This document shows positions 36,320-45,482 of a stretch of DNA of 64,000 nt, in pieces; the stretch's first letter is position 1, and the number at the start of each line of letters is the position of its first letter. The DNA lies in NCBI RefSeq assembly GCF_018449575.1, contig NZ_JAAVUT010000010.1, positions 1 to 64,000 on the forward strand. Reading direction: 5' to 3'. The translations under genes were made by a program, and so were the position numbers. The DNA comes from Sodalis sp. dw_96 (lineage in GTDB: Bacteria > Pseudomonadota > Gammaproteobacteria > Enterobacterales > Enterobacteriaceae). Below the pieces are notes generated by a model. It saw nothing but the letters and a program-made list of their open reading frames with translations, made no database searches and was not told the origin of the DNA.

Positions 36320-37126
36320 ATGAGCAACGTAAGCGACGGTGCGCTTGATATCCAGAGCCTGCCCCTGGATATCCGGGGGGTAACCAAGGCGTTCGGGGCG
36401 TTCGGCTCGGACGAGAGCGGATTGCTGGCATTGGATGACATCAACCTGCACATTACGCCGGGAGAGTTCACCTGCGTGGTGGGGGGCAGCGGATGCGGCA
36501 AGACCACCTTGTTGCGCATTATTGCCGGATTGGAGCGCGGATACCGCGGTAACGTGATGCTGGGGGAGAACCCCATCAACGGACCGGGGCGGGACCGCGG
36601 ACTGGTGTTCCAGGAACATCGGCTACTGCCCTGGCTGACGGTGGCGAAGAATATCGAGTTCGGCATTCGCGATTTGCCCGCCGATGAACGCAGCGCGCTG
36701 GTTTCACATTACATTGGCCTGGTGGGACTGCCGGGCTTTGAGCAAAGCTATCCCCATCAGCTCTCGGGGGGCATGGCGCAGCGGGTGGCCATCGCCCGCG
36801 CGCTGGTGAGTCGTCCGCAGCTGCTGTTGCTGGACGAGCCGTTCGGCGCGCTGGACGCGCTGACCAGGATCCGCATGCAGCAGGAGCTGTTGGGTATCTG
36901 GCAGACGCAGCGCACCGCCATGATCCTGGTGACCCATGATCTCGACGAAGCCCTCTTTCTGGCCGACCGCATTGTCATCATGTCGCCGCGGCCAGGGACC
37001 ATCAAGCGGATCGTCACGGTTGACTCGCCATGGCCCAGAGACCGCGCCGGCGCATATCTCACGGCGCTGCGCCAGAGCATCTACCGCGTGTTCTTCAGCC
37101 AGGAAAGCGCGCCGGAGAATTTATAA
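36320..37126 (+). CDS. SsuB/TauB-type ABC transporter ATP-binding protein
   Basis: 268 residues from ATG 36320, chosen for the GCGGGGAG ribosome site; an ATG at 36296 overlapping the permease stop is also in frame. Walker A GGSGCGKTTLLR, Q-loop VFQEHRLLPWLTV, signature LSGGMAQRVAIARAL, Walker B LLLLDEPFGALD and switch His VTHDLDEALFLADR are all intact. The subfamily imports sulfonates, taurine, nitrate or similar. With the permease damaged and no binding-protein gene in view, it is probably a survivor of a dead transporter. Confidence 0.87.
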   Translation: MSNVSDGALDIQSLPLDIRGVTKAFGAFGSDESGLLALDDINLHITPGEFTCVVGGSGCGKTTLLRIIAGLERGYRGNVMLGENPINGPGRDRGLVFQEHRLLPWLTVAKNIEFGIRDLPADERSALVSHYIGLVGLPGFEQSYPHQLSGGMAQRVAIARALVSRPQLLLLDEPFGALDALTRIRMQQELLGIWQTQRTAMILVTHDLDEALFLADRIVIMSPRPGTIKRIVTVDSPWPRDRAGAYLTALRQSIYRVFFSQESAPENL

Positions 37127-37138
37127 GGGAGAAATGAG

Positions 37139-37269
37139 CGGCCACTATTGCCCATCTGCCTGGCGTCGATCTGGTGGCGGCATTTAGCCAGCGGAACAAC
37201 CGGGGGCATTTTCTGGATATCACTACTGTGGCCGGGGAGGCGCTGGCGGCACTGATGCGAGACCGCTAA
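37139..37269 (+). pseudogene. Unidentified coding fragment after the ABC ATPase
   Basis: One frame reads ATIAHLPGVDLVAAFSQRNN and HFLDITTVAGEALAALMRDR before TAA 37267. The composition is that of a real protein end, but there is no start and no family was recognised with confidence. It may be the tail of a deleted gene of the transporter operon. Confidence 0.4.
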
Positions 37270-37289
37270 GCCGGGGCCATTTCTGAAGC

Positions 37290-39992
37290 CTAAAGTAATT
37301 TTAGCGCACGGGTAGTCGCCAATGCCGCTGTGCGATTCCGGACATTCAGTTTTACATAGATATTGGAAAGATGCCATTTCACGGTGGTTATAGAAACATT
37401 AATGCAATCAGCAATTTGCTGGTTTGATAAGCCTCCATCAACCAGATGCATAAGTTCTAGCTCCCGGGCGGTCAGATTGGTGGCCACTATTCCTTGGGTG
37501 CTATTGTGGCCGGAAGCGAAAATATCCGGTCCCAAGGCGACGGAGTCCGCATCGCACAGTCGTTGAAATAGAATTTTCTCTTCCCGATCGATAAATCCCC
37601 CTTTTTTGGTAGAAAGAGCAAGAATGGTATGGATCATGTCAATTCTCACCAGGAATGGATGAACAATGTGCTGCTTGGCCGCGAAGCGGATGGCACGATA
37701 AATATGGTGCAGCGCTTGGTTCTGGTCGCCCGAATGGAAGGCGATAATGGCGATCATGATTTCAAGTTCGACGATACGCCCCCGCCGTTTGTTAATGGTG
37801 GCCTTTTCCAAAAGATCCCCGGCAAGCGAGAGCGCCTGCCGGTGCATTCCCAGGCTAAAAAAATACTCAAGCCGGGTCATGGCGATAAGTTCCTGGACAA
37901 ACAGAGACGGCGCTTTGATGTGGCTTGCGAGATGATCGAATTCCATACCGATCTGTTTTGCCTGGTAAAGCGCCTCCTCAATATGGCCCATGCGTAGCAA
38001 ACGCCGAATCAGCAGACAGTGAAAAACCACACCCATCGGCGGCGGGTAGGATTCAACCAATCGGCCCAGGGCGGCGGGGGCCAACGCGCTTGACTGCGAA
38101 CCATCCCACATATCCAGCGCCGCCGCGATGCCGCAAAAGGTGATTTCGCTTACGCCATGCAATGATATAAAGCGCAGGCCCGGCATTAAATGAACCCATG
38201 CTTCGTCATACCTGCCTGTTTTCAACAAACAGCTGGCCATCAGTAATTGCATGGTGGATATGATATTGGTCACGCTGCCAAGGGCATCAGTCGCCCGCGC
38301 CAGCCCGGTTGTCAACATCTCAATGGCATGACGGTAATCACCCTCGAAGTAATCGATTTGCGCGGATAGCACGGCTACCCAAGCGGCACCATATTCGCTA
38401 TTGGACAGGGCTATGCCTGACTGAGCAGTACTCATGGCTTGTCGCGCAGTGTTAAAATCGAAATTAATGCTGGCATTGATAGCCACGCAGCAAGCCACGG
38501 TCGCCATGCTGAGCTGGTTTTGGGCGATGTCGTTATCCAGCCACTTCAACGCTTCCTTGCCGGCCAGTTCATTTTCGTCCTGAAAGAAGGAAATCAGGAT
38601 ACGAAGCTCTTCGAATCGTCTGCGAAAGGCACTTTCCCGCTCGGCGGGCATATCCAGAGATCGTTCTTTCGCAAACAACTGCCATAGCTGCGTCGATTGT
38701 TCAAATGCCTTTTGATGCTTACGGGAATAGAGCAAGGCCCAAAGATACCAATACTCCGATTCCAGCGACAGTACGGCCCCGGTTTGCTTGGCCCGTTCCA
38801 CCCAGGTGATATAGGACAACAGACCACCGTTCTGGCCGACCCATGCGGGGGCAATATCATGTAAGAGCGAGGTTATCTGACTGACCGATCGTGCCGCCAG
38901 CGCACATTCGACGGCGTTGGCAGTGTCTTTATTTCTCCAAAACCACAGGCAGGCGCGTTCAAGGATGCTGCGTTGCACTAGGGGATCAAGATTTTTTTCC
39001 GCCTCAATGATAAATGTTTCGCGTGCTAACGGATGGAACACCAGCTGTTGACCGTTGCGATCTAAAATAATCAGGAAGCAATTTTCGGCGAGTAGCCGCT
39101 CAAGATATTTTGCCGCCCTGGCATCGCCGGTTGCGTAGCGGCACAGGTCGTAATTCAGTTGGGGAAGAGGGGCGATCTTGTATAAAAATTCCAATAGCGG
39201 GTCGTCAAGACAGGCCAGCAATTGTGTTCTCAGGAACGATGAGATACTGATATCTCTGCCCGAAAATTGTTTCAATAGTGCTCGGTCCGTTTCGGGTGTT
39301 TGCAGGATACTTGCCAATAGCGATACCGCCAGGGGCCATCCCAAGGTGCGGTCGTAAATGTGCTGCAGGTCAGCCGCGGCTTGAGGAAGTTCACACCTCA
39401 GGGCCATGAAACGGCGGATATCCTCAAGTGTGAAACACAGATCAGCCATCTGTAAATAACACAGGGTACTTTCCGTTTCATAGCGGACAATGTCAATTTC
39501 TACATGGCGGGAGCTTGCCAGCCAAAGCCGCCAGTCGTCAGGCCATGAGGAGAGCAGCCGATCGATCATCTTGCCCAGCCCGGGATCGCGGTAATATTCC
39601 AGGTTATCGACAAATACATCCAGAGGGCTGTCATATAGGGCAGCCAAGGAGTCGACGTCCCGACCTGGACGCGCGTTATGCTTCCAGGCCTTGAGCAATA
39701 GCGCGCTGAAGCCAGCCAAATCGTTATCGGTTTCGCTAAGCGATACCCAAACGGCGGCCGTGCCGCTTTGCACCCTATTGTGATAAAGCGCGCTGAGGAC
39801 AAAACTTTTCCCGAAACCCGGCGGCGCCTCCAGCAAGGTGACGCGACAAGATAAACAGTCATGCTTTAATTGCTGGATAAGCGTCGTTTCCAACAATACC
39901 GCTCCCGGCGAGCGCGGAGAAAATTGACGACAATGCACAGAGCGTTCATGACTATCCGCTTGGTCTTGCGCTAAGAGGCAAAGGAGTTTCAT
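37290..39992 (-). CDS. LuxR-family ATP-binding (LAL, MalT-like) transcriptional regulator
   Basis: 900 residues from ATG 39992, which has AGAGGA six bases upstream. The N-terminal STAND-type ATPase shows Walker A LLEAPPGFGKSF (about residues 54-65), AAVWVSLSETDNDLAGF, Walker B-like LDVFVDNLEY and LGWPLAVSLLAS. A long helical TPR-like middle follows (about 350-820). The C-terminus is a LuxR helix-turn-helix: NLTARELELMHLVDGGLSNQ then ISITTVKWHLSNIYVKL. Such proteins (MalT, AcoK) are inducer- and ATP-dependent activators. It is the last gene of the leftward cluster and the likely reader of the three repeats at 42273, 43248 and 43455. Confidence 0.9.
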   Translation of the reverse strand: MKLLCLLAQDQADSHERSVHCRQFSPRSPGAVLLETTLIQQLKHDCLSCRVTLLEAPPGFGKSFVLSALYHNRVQSGTAAVWVSLSETDNDLAGFSALLLKAWKHNARPGRDVDSLAALYDSPLDVFVDNLEYYRDPGLGKMIDRLLSSWPDDWRLWLASSRHVEIDIVRYETESTLCYLQMADLCFTLEDIRRFMALRCELPQAAADLQHIYDRTLGWPLAVSLLASILQTPETDRALLKQFSGRDISISSFLRTQLLACLDDPLLEFLYKIAPLPQLNYDLCRYATGDARAAKYLERLLAENCFLIILDRNGQQLVFHPLARETFIIEAEKNLDPLVQRSILERACLWFWRNKDTANAVECALAARSVSQITSLLHDIAPAWVGQNGGLLSYITWVERAKQTGAVLSLESEYWYLWALLYSRKHQKAFEQSTQLWQLFAKERSLDMPAERESAFRRRFEELRILISFFQDENELAGKEALKWLDNDIAQNQLSMATVACCVAINASINFDFNTARQAMSTAQSGIALSNSEYGAAWVAVLSAQIDYFEGDYRHAIEMLTTGLARATDALGSVTNIISTMQLLMASCLLKTGRYDEAWVHLMPGLRFISLHGVSEITFCGIAAALDMWDGSQSSALAPAALGRLVESYPPPMGVVFHCLLIRRLLRMGHIEEALYQAKQIGMEFDHLASHIKAPSLFVQELIAMTRLEYFFSLGMHRQALSLAGDLLEKATINKRRGRIVELEIMIAIIAFHSGDQNQALHHIYRAIRFAAKQHIVHPFLVRIDMIHTILALSTKKGGFIDREEKILFQRLCDADSVALGPDIFASGHNSTQGIVATNLTARELELMHLVDGGLSNQQIADCINVSITTVKWHLSNIYVKLNVRNRTAALATTRALKLL

Positions 39993-40060
39993 GATGGATC
40001 CTCTTTCAGTCATGTCCCTGTCTACCTGCGTTCGAACATCGGACACCGGTTCCACGTGAG

Positions 40061-41206
40061 TTAACGCTGGTATTTTTTGATAATCCGATTCGCGGCATAT
40101 ACCCCGGACAAGGCTGTCGGCTCCAGGCCAAGGCCGTTATGATCGCCGGCGATATAAAGGCCGTCCTCAAAATCCTGCTCCATGTAGGCGTCGCCATAAA
40201 CATACATGGCCTTGTCCCAGCCTACCTTGCCTAATATTTTGTAGTGCGAGCATACCTTATCTAATAATTTTTCATTTTGATCGCGGGCATAAATTAAATA
40301 ACTACCGTCATCCATGATAGCGGTAAATACGATCTCCGATTCGAATGAGAATACATTCATTTGCCTGTCGGCATATTTTTCCTTAAGTACTGCCTCGACA
40401 TGATAAACGTAAAGTTGACAGGTTTGGCGTAGGGGGATATCAAGGTTGAGCAATTTTTTAGTGACAAAAGCGGGAGTCGCCAACACCACATTATCCGCCG
40501 AATACTGTGCCCCAGACGCGGTTTCCAGCAGGTAGCCGTTATTGAACCGTTGGATCTTTTCCACCGACTCTTGGCGCGCCCGATATCCAAGTTTCGACTC
40601 GATGGCCTGGCGATCAAAACTAAACCGATGGATAGGGACGCCAAGCCCCATACAGCAATTCATCATGTCGAGCGCGGTGATATTGTTCATATCGACACCG
40701 GTGCAGGCATAGGAAAATTTCGATACATAGTCATGGGCCGCTTTTTCAAACCCCTTTTCACGGATAAAGTCGGCGGCGCGCTGATGAAAGAGCTTATCGA
40801 TATAAGGATCAGCTGCCATAGCCTGTCGTTGCGGCATGGTCTGGCAGCGTATTTTGTAACGAGAATAATGCCTGATGAAGAAATAGAGTGCGATATAAAA
40901 TTTCACCAGCTGGGGTAGCCTCATAACTGAGTGCAGGCTAATGGTATTGAACCATTCTTTATCGTTATTATGGAATGTTACGCTAAAGGGATTTATCCAT
41001 GTGCGCCGGGTCACCAGTTTTTTTGCGAAATGGTAATTGCTCATGACGAAATAAGCGCCGAAATTCACTTTTTCTTCTTCTGAATAACGGATCCTGCCGC
41101 CAAGAATATCAGTCAACATCAAAAATTCTTGCCCTGATTCTTTTAAATGCAGTGCACAAGACATGCCCGCACTGCCGCCGCCGACGATGATTGTTCGAGA
41201 ATGCAT
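40061..41206 (-). CDS. FAD-dependent oxidoreductase (amine oxidase/phytoene desaturase-like)
   Basis: 381 residues. The N-terminus TIIVGGGSAGMSCALHL is the Rossmann FAD-binding motif, followed by ILGGRIRYSE (the GGR motif of the amine oxidase superfamily). SADNVVLATPAFVTKKL is the second FAD contact and GLYIAGDHNGLGLEPTALSG the C-terminal FAD motif. No signal peptide or membrane anchor is evident. The substrate is unknown; the family handles amines, carotenoids and other hydrophobic substrates. It is 58 bp after the 4Fe-4S gene and may receive or pass electrons through it. Confidence 0.85.
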   Translation of the reverse strand: MHSRTIIVGGGSAGMSCALHLKESGQEFLMLTDILGGRIRYSEEEKVNFGAYFVMSNYHFAKKLVTRRTWINPFSVTFHNNDKEWFNTISLHSVMRLPQLVKFYIALYFFIRHYSRYKIRCQTMPQRQAMAADPYIDKLFHQRAADFIREKGFEKAAHDYVSKFSYACTGVDMNNITALDMMNCCMGLGVPIHRFSFDRQAIESKLGYRARQESVEKIQRFNNGYLLETASGAQYSADNVVLATPAFVTKKLLNLDIPLRQTCQLYVYHVEAVLKEKYADRQMNVFSFESEIVFTAIMDDGSYLIYARDQNEKLLDKVCSHYKILGKVGWDKAMYVYGDAYMEQDFEDGLYIAGDHNGLGLEPTALSGVYAANRIIKKYQR

Positions 41207-41264
41207 GTTGGTTGTTTATCCTCATTTATTATATAAAACGGTTTTGAAAGCAACGAAGCCGGAG

Positions 41265-42146
41265 TTAAAGATCAAGTTTCAATCCGGTAAAATAATCCTC
41301 TACTTTCTCTTTGAGCGGTTCCCGCATTACCAGGTTAATGGCGTCGGTCGGACAGACGCTGTTGCATAAACCACAACCGAAGCATTCGGTTGAAACCAGC
41401 GCGCGTTGCTTATCGTAGGTGATGGCGTGCTGAGGACATATCGGGGCGCATTTCTCGCAGAGGATGCATTCATCATTGACTTCAGCTTGCCAGCCGCTGG
41501 ATTTGAACCGCCGCCGTATGTCGAGCGTGCTGTTTCTGGTGATATTGATTGCAGTACAACAGCAAGAGCAACAAAAGCAAAACTCCAGAAAATTTTCCAT
41601 GGTCTCGTCTTCGAAACCCCAGACATATTGCTCGACTTCAATCCACAATGCTTGTCCGACCAGCCCTTGCTCGGCCGCACGGTCTACCAGCAGACACGCT
41701 TCCTCTGCCGTCACGATCCGCCCCAGACCGTGTTTTTCGGTGATACGGGCGGCTTTGCCCAAAAAAATGCAGGCGATCTCGTGCGAATAATTCTGGCAAT
41801 GATGGGAATCCCTGCACAGGCAGCGATTGAGGGCGAGTATATAGCTCGATTTACGAATAGCATCCTTCATCAGATCGATGGGAACCGGGGTTTTTTGTGT
41901 CGCCCCGGTCAGGTCAATATTCAGTGGTAGTGTAATGCCCTGGGTGTATCTTTTATCGTAAGGGCTGAACATTAACGCCCATTTGATCATTGGTCCGATC
42001 AATGGATATTTGGTCAATTTGGCGGCGCTGGGCAATACGCGAAATAAAAAGGTGATCACTTTCCATGTTTTAGGCGTGACGCCAATTTTATCCTTAAACC
42101 AATCATGTATCCCAAGCCCCTTGGGTTTCGGTTGATAACCAATCAT
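41265..42146 (-). CDS. Cysteine-rich 4Fe-4S protein with C-terminal ferredoxin domain
   Basis: 293 residues. The C-terminal ferredoxin has two complete clusters: CILCEKCAPICP and CFGCGLCNSVCP. Two further Cys groups precede it: CLCRDSHHCQNYSHEIACIF (about 108-127) and FCFCCSCCCTA (about 187-197), which suggests additional metal or Fe-S binding. The N-terminal 70 residues have basic and hydrophobic stretches that may attach it to the membrane. The function is unknown; electron transfer to the FAD enzyme encoded next is a reasonable inference. Its own promoter region contains repeat 42273-42288. Confidence 0.82.
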   Translation of the reverse strand: MIGYQPKPKGLGIHDWFKDKIGVTPKTWKVITFLFRVLPSAAKLTKYPLIGPMIKWALMFSPYDKRYTQGITLPLNIDLTGATQKTPVPIDLMKDAIRKSSYILALNRCLCRDSHHCQNYSHEIACIFLGKAARITEKHGLGRIVTAEEACLLVDRAAEQGLVGQALWIEVEQYVWGFEDETMENFLEFCFCCSCCCTAINITRNSTLDIRRRFKSSGWQAEVNDECILCEKCAPICPQHAITYDKQRALVSTECFGCGLCNSVCPTDAINLVMREPLKEKVEDYFTGLKLDL

Positions 42147-42272
42147 CTATCACCCCTATATCACGTAAAGCCGTTTTTCATGGCGGCGGTCAGTCCAATG
42201 ACGGGTGGCGGAACGGGCCATCCATACCAATGAGACACTACGCCAGTATCGCTTTTTATGCGGGAGGCATGA

Positions 42273-42288
42273 CCCTACTTTGGTAGGG
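42273..42288. promoter_or_regulatory. Inverted-repeat box 1 upstream of the 4Fe-4S gene
   Basis: CCCTAC-TTTG-GTAGGG is a perfect dyad, 126 bp before the 4Fe-4S start. It matches the other two boxes (43248 and 43455) at all conserved positions. Binding by the LAL regulator is inferred. Confidence 0.8.
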
Positions 42289-42308
42289 TATTTTAACAAG
42301 GCCGCCAA

Positions 42309-42331
42309 TGTCCCCTGGCCCACCGGGGACA
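42309..42331. terminator. Hairpin just after the SRPBCC gene
   Basis: TGTCCCC-N9-GGGGACA, a perfect 7-bp stem 4 bp past the stop on the minus strand. It could end or attenuate SRPBCC transcripts, leaving the 4Fe-4S gene to depend on box 1. No long T-run follows. Confidence 0.5.
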
Positions 42332-42334
42332 GCC

Positions 42335-43114
42335 TTAAGGGTGGTTTTCTTCCGCCAGACCTTTCACCCGTTTTAGCATTTCGATATCCATGACATCCGA
42401 GGGCAAGGCAAACGCATGCTTGAAGAAAAATATCGAGAGGGCATTTCCCTTGGCGCTCGCCAGGCAACGTACGACTATGCGCGTCTTGCCATCCGGCAGC
42501 GGGAAAAGATTGAAATCCCAGTTCCATGCGACATAATCACCCTTTTCCCGCGGGAAAAGCGGTGTCAACAGCATTTCCCATTTGCCTTGGGGTAGGGGAT
42601 GGTTTGGCTCCAGCCCGTTGGTGATCATCGTGATATTGCGATTGGGTATAACCTGGTGAACGCGCATCCCCATTCCGGATTTGTGAAATGTCACAAAATC
42701 CCCTGCCTTCAGGTGTTGCCACTGGGGTTGGATAGTATAGGTATTGTAAATGCCGAAGCCGAAAAATCTTTCCAGCCAGTCGAAACTATAAAACCCGCCG
42801 CGATCTTGCCCAACCTGAACAAAATAGGGGAAAATTTTCTCTGGCGTGGCGTCGATGGTTATCGCAACATTCATTTTCCAGACAGGGTTGCCAGGGATCA
42901 AGGCATCACCCGGTAGCGGCATGGCGATCTCTCCCGGCGTGGCGCCCCAAACGTCAAGCCGCGGCAGGATAACGAAATCGTACAGTGAAAAGACCAGCAC
43001 GATGGCCGCGCAAAGCATCACGGCACCTTTTATAGAGAATACGGACCTAATAAAACGTTTGAAGAAAGAACCTCTGTATTTATCCGAGTTGTTTTTTTCC
43101 ATGGTTGCGGTCAT
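42335..43114 (-). CDS. Membrane-anchored SRPBCC-fold protein
   Basis: 259 residues. After a short basic N-terminus, residues 28-50 form one membrane helix (GAVMLCAAIVLVFSLYDFVI). The rest is an SRPBCC/polyketide-cyclase-like domain: VAITIDATPEKIFPYFVQVG, GGFYSFDWLERFFGFGIYNT and WNWDFNLFPLPDGKTRIVV. The fold encloses a hydrophobic ligand; similar membrane-anchored proteins are uncharacterised. It is the first gene of the leftward cluster, with repeat box 2 134 bp upstream, divergent from the ompW-like gene. Confidence 0.82.
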   Translation of the reverse strand: MTATMEKNNSDKYRGSFFKRFIRSVFSIKGAVMLCAAIVLVFSLYDFVILPRLDVWGATPGEIAMPLPGDALIPGNPVWKMNVAITIDATPEKIFPYFVQVGQDRGGFYSFDWLERFFGFGIYNTYTIQPQWQHLKAGDFVTFHKSGMGMRVHQVIPNRNITMITNGLEPNHPLPQGKWEMLLTPLFPREKGDYVAWNWDFNLFPLPDGKTRIVVRCLASAKGNALSIFFFKHAFALPSDVMDIEMLKRVKGLAEENHP

Positions 43115-43247
43115 ATTTTTTCTCTTTGAGAATATTGTAAAATTTCACTTTTTTATTTTTTCTGGTCGGTCTGCTCATCTAATGGCGAATCGGGTGATTT
43201 GCCGAAATGATATTCGAGATTATCTCAGCCTTGATGTGTACCCGGCC

Positions 43248-43263
43248 CCCTACTTTAGTTGGG
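43248..43263. promoter_or_regulatory. Inverted-repeat box 2 upstream of the SRPBCC gene
   Basis: CCCTAC-TTTA-GTTGGG, one mismatch in the dyad, followed by CGATAAAG. It lies 134 bp before the SRPBCC start. See boxes 1 and 3. Confidence 0.8.
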
Positions 43264-43454
43264 CGATAAAGAAAATAACGCCACTTTTTGTCTTATTTTG
43301 AGTCCATTGGCACTTATATATATATTCCGAAACTTTCATGAATTAGCCGACGGAATTTTTGCAAAAAATTTTTCTAGCGACCGAATGCTCTGTAGCGAAA
43401 TATAGATATACAGATGCGATCCTGATCTTGTTTCTGACATTCTCAAGCGCAACG

Positions 43455-43470
43455 CCCAACTTTAGTAGGG
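43455..43470. promoter_or_regulatory. Inverted-repeat box 3 upstream of the ompW-like gene
   Basis: CCCAAC-TTTA-GTAGGG, one mismatch in the dyad, followed by TGATAGTTAT. It lies 101 bp before the ompW-like start and so also upstream of the hydrogenase operon. Boxes 2 and 3 flank the divergent promoters. Confidence 0.8.
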
Positions 43471-43571
43471 TGATAGTTATGCTTCAAAAAATTATAGATA
43501 TGCCAACTTAAACCAAGCAGGTTTATGCAACTTAAAATTGAAAACTTTTTACCAGACAAGGGAAGTTAGCT

Positions 43572-44303
43572 ATGGATCATATATCCTCATTATTTTATGT
43601 TAGGCAAGGGAACAAGACCGGGCGGTCATGCATCAGAAAAAAAAGCCTTTGGCTGACAGCGCTATTTTCTATCATTTTTCTTGCGTTCGATATTACTCCA
43701 GCTCATGCTGCCGGCGAAAAATCAAGTTCGATAGCGGAAGGCTGGTATGTGGAAGCCGGCCCCGCACGCGTGAATTTTAACACCAGTGCTAACATTGAGG
43801 TTGCCGGTAACCACATACGCCAGGCAGGCGCAGACGCCACCGGATATACCACTGCGGCCCTTGGCATTGGTTATTTTTTCACGCCGGAAATCTCGGCTAT
43901 TTTGATGACGGGTGTACCGCCCAAAACCAAGCTGAACGGTACGGGTGTATTCGGTGGCACGCATATGGGTAAAGTCACCTACGGGCCGGCCGTCCTTGCC
44001 GTCGATTATCATTATCGCGGGTTTGGCGACTTCCAGCCATTTATCGGCGCTGGGTTCAGTTATATCCGCGTATTTAAATCCGAAGATAATGCAATAACCA
44101 ATCTCAATGTCGATGATGCCATGGGCCCGACAATTCGTGCTGGATTTGAATATATGTTGACGGAACATATCGGTATGTTTGCTTCAGTCACTAAGATATT
44201 TTGTTCAACCGATGTACATGGTGAATTTAATGGCGTTCCGGTAAAAGCCAGAGTTCAGTTGGACCCTTTAATTACGCATATGGGCGTGACGTATCATTTT
44301 TAA
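43572..44303 (+). CDS. OmpW-family outer-membrane porin
   Basis: 243 residues. A basic N-terminus precedes the signal helix (SLWLTALFSIIFLAFDITPA, about 26-45) with cleavage likely after AHA. The mature protein has the OmpW/AlkL pattern of eight amphipathic strands: TTAALGIGYFFTPEISAILM, FQPFIGAGFSYI, GPTIRAGFEYM and a terminal THMGVTYHF ending in Phe. OmpW and AlkL form narrow channels for small hydrophobic compounds. Its promoter carries box 3, and hybO begins 39 bp after its stop without an obvious terminator, so read-through into hyb is likely. Confidence 0.9.
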   Translation: MDHISSLFYVRQGNKTGRSCIRKKSLWLTALFSIIFLAFDITPAHAAGEKSSSIAEGWYVEAGPARVNFNTSANIEVAGNHIRQAGADATGYTTAALGIGYFFTPEISAILMTGVPPKTKLNGTGVFGGTHMGKVTYGPAVLAVDYHYRGFGDFQPFIGAGFSYIRVFKSEDNAITNLNVDDAMGPTIRAGFEYMLTEHIGMFASVTKIFCSTDVHGEFNGVPVKARVQLDPLITHMGVTYHF

Positions 44304-44342
44304 GCAAATTTGATGTTGGGTCGGGCTAAGGAAATAAATAAC

Positions 44343-45479
44343 GTGATTAAGGCAAATTCGACGCATGTCCATTCTGGGATCGATCGTCGCGCTTTTTTAA
44401 AACTCTGCGCCGCCCTGGCCGCGACCATGGGCCTGAGCGACCGTGCGGCGGGCGAAATGGCCCGCTCCCTGGCGCAACCGACGCGGCCGCCGGTTATCTG
44501 GATTGGCGCGCAAGAATGCACCGGCTGCACTGAATCGTTGCTGCGCGCGACGCATCCGACGCTGGAACATCTGCTGCTTAACGATATTTCCCTGGAATAT
44601 CATGAGGTGCTTTCCGCCGCCTTCGGCGCCCAGGCCGAGGAAAATAAGCGCCGCGCCGTGGAACAATACCGCGGCAAATACGTGCTGGTGGTGGACGGGT
44701 CCATTCCGCTCAGGGATGGCGGCGTATACTGTATGGTGGCCGGCAGGCCGATTGTCGAGCATATCCGTGAGTGCGCCAAAGGCGCCGCCGCCATTATCGC
44801 CATCGGCTCCTGCGCCGCCTGGGGCGGGGTGCCGGCTTCCGGCAGCAATCCCACCGGGGCGGTCAGCCTGCAGGAGGCATTGCCGGGCAAAACCATTATC
44901 AATATCCCGGGCTGCCCGCCCAATCCGCATAATTTCCTGGCGACGGTGGCCCATATCATTACTTGGGGCCGCCCGCCGGCGCTTGACGACGCCGGGCGGC
45001 CCACCTTCGCTTATGGGCGCCTGATTCATGAAAACTGCGAACGGCGGCCGCATTTCGACGCGGGGCGTTTTGCCCGGGAGTTTGGCGACGAAGGGCATCG
45101 CCAGGGCTGGTGTCTGTACCATCTGGGCTGTAAGGGACCGGAGACCTACGGCAACTGCCCGACCCTGGAGTTTTGCGATGTGGGGGGCGGCATCTGGCCG
45201 GTGGGCATCGGCCACCCCTGCTATGGCTGCAATGAGCAGGGTATCGGTTTTACCAAGGGGATTTTCCAATTGGCGAATGTGGAAAACCCCACCCCCAGGG
45301 TGGAGAAGCCGCCGGTGCATCAGCCGGAAGGCGCCCCCGTATCGGCCACCGCCACCGGACTGATTGGCGGCGTGCTGGGCGTGGTGGCGGGCGTCAGCCT
45401 GATGACGGTGCGCGAGCTGGGCCGGGCGCAGAACAAGCCGCGGCGGGATCAGGCCGATGATCCGTCCCGGGAGGATTGA
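44343..45479 (+). CDS. hybO: Hydrogenase-2 small subunit
   Basis: 378 residues from GTG 44343 (AAGGAAAT upstream; an ATG at 44313 is also in frame). The Tat signal DRRAFLKLCAALAATMG is followed by GAQECTGCTESLLRA, which ligates the proximal 4Fe-4S cluster. CYGCNEQGIGFTKG and further Cys bind the medial and distal clusters. A C-terminal hydrophobic helix (GLIGGVLGVVAGVSLM) anchors it in the membrane. It closely follows E. coli HybO throughout. The [NiFe] enzyme oxidises H2 in the periplasm and passes electrons through HybA/HybB to quinone. Confidence 0.97.
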   Translation: MIKANSTHVHSGIDRRAFLKLCAALAATMGLSDRAAGEMARSLAQPTRPPVIWIGAQECTGCTESLLRATHPTLEHLLLNDISLEYHEVLSAAFGAQAEENKRRAVEQYRGKYVLVVDGSIPLRDGGVYCMVAGRPIVEHIRECAKGAAAIIAIGSCAAWGGVPASGSNPTGAVSLQEALPGKTIINIPGCPPNPHNFLATVAHIITWGRPPALDDAGRPTFAYGRLIHENCERRPHFDAGRFAREFGDEGHRQGWCLYHLGCKGPETYGNCPTLEFCDVGGGIWPVGIGHPCYGCNEQGIGFTKGIFQLANVENPTPRVEKPPVHQPEGAPVSATATGLIGGVLGVVAGVSLMTVRELGRAQNKPRRDQADDPSRED

Positions 45480-45482
45480 GCC

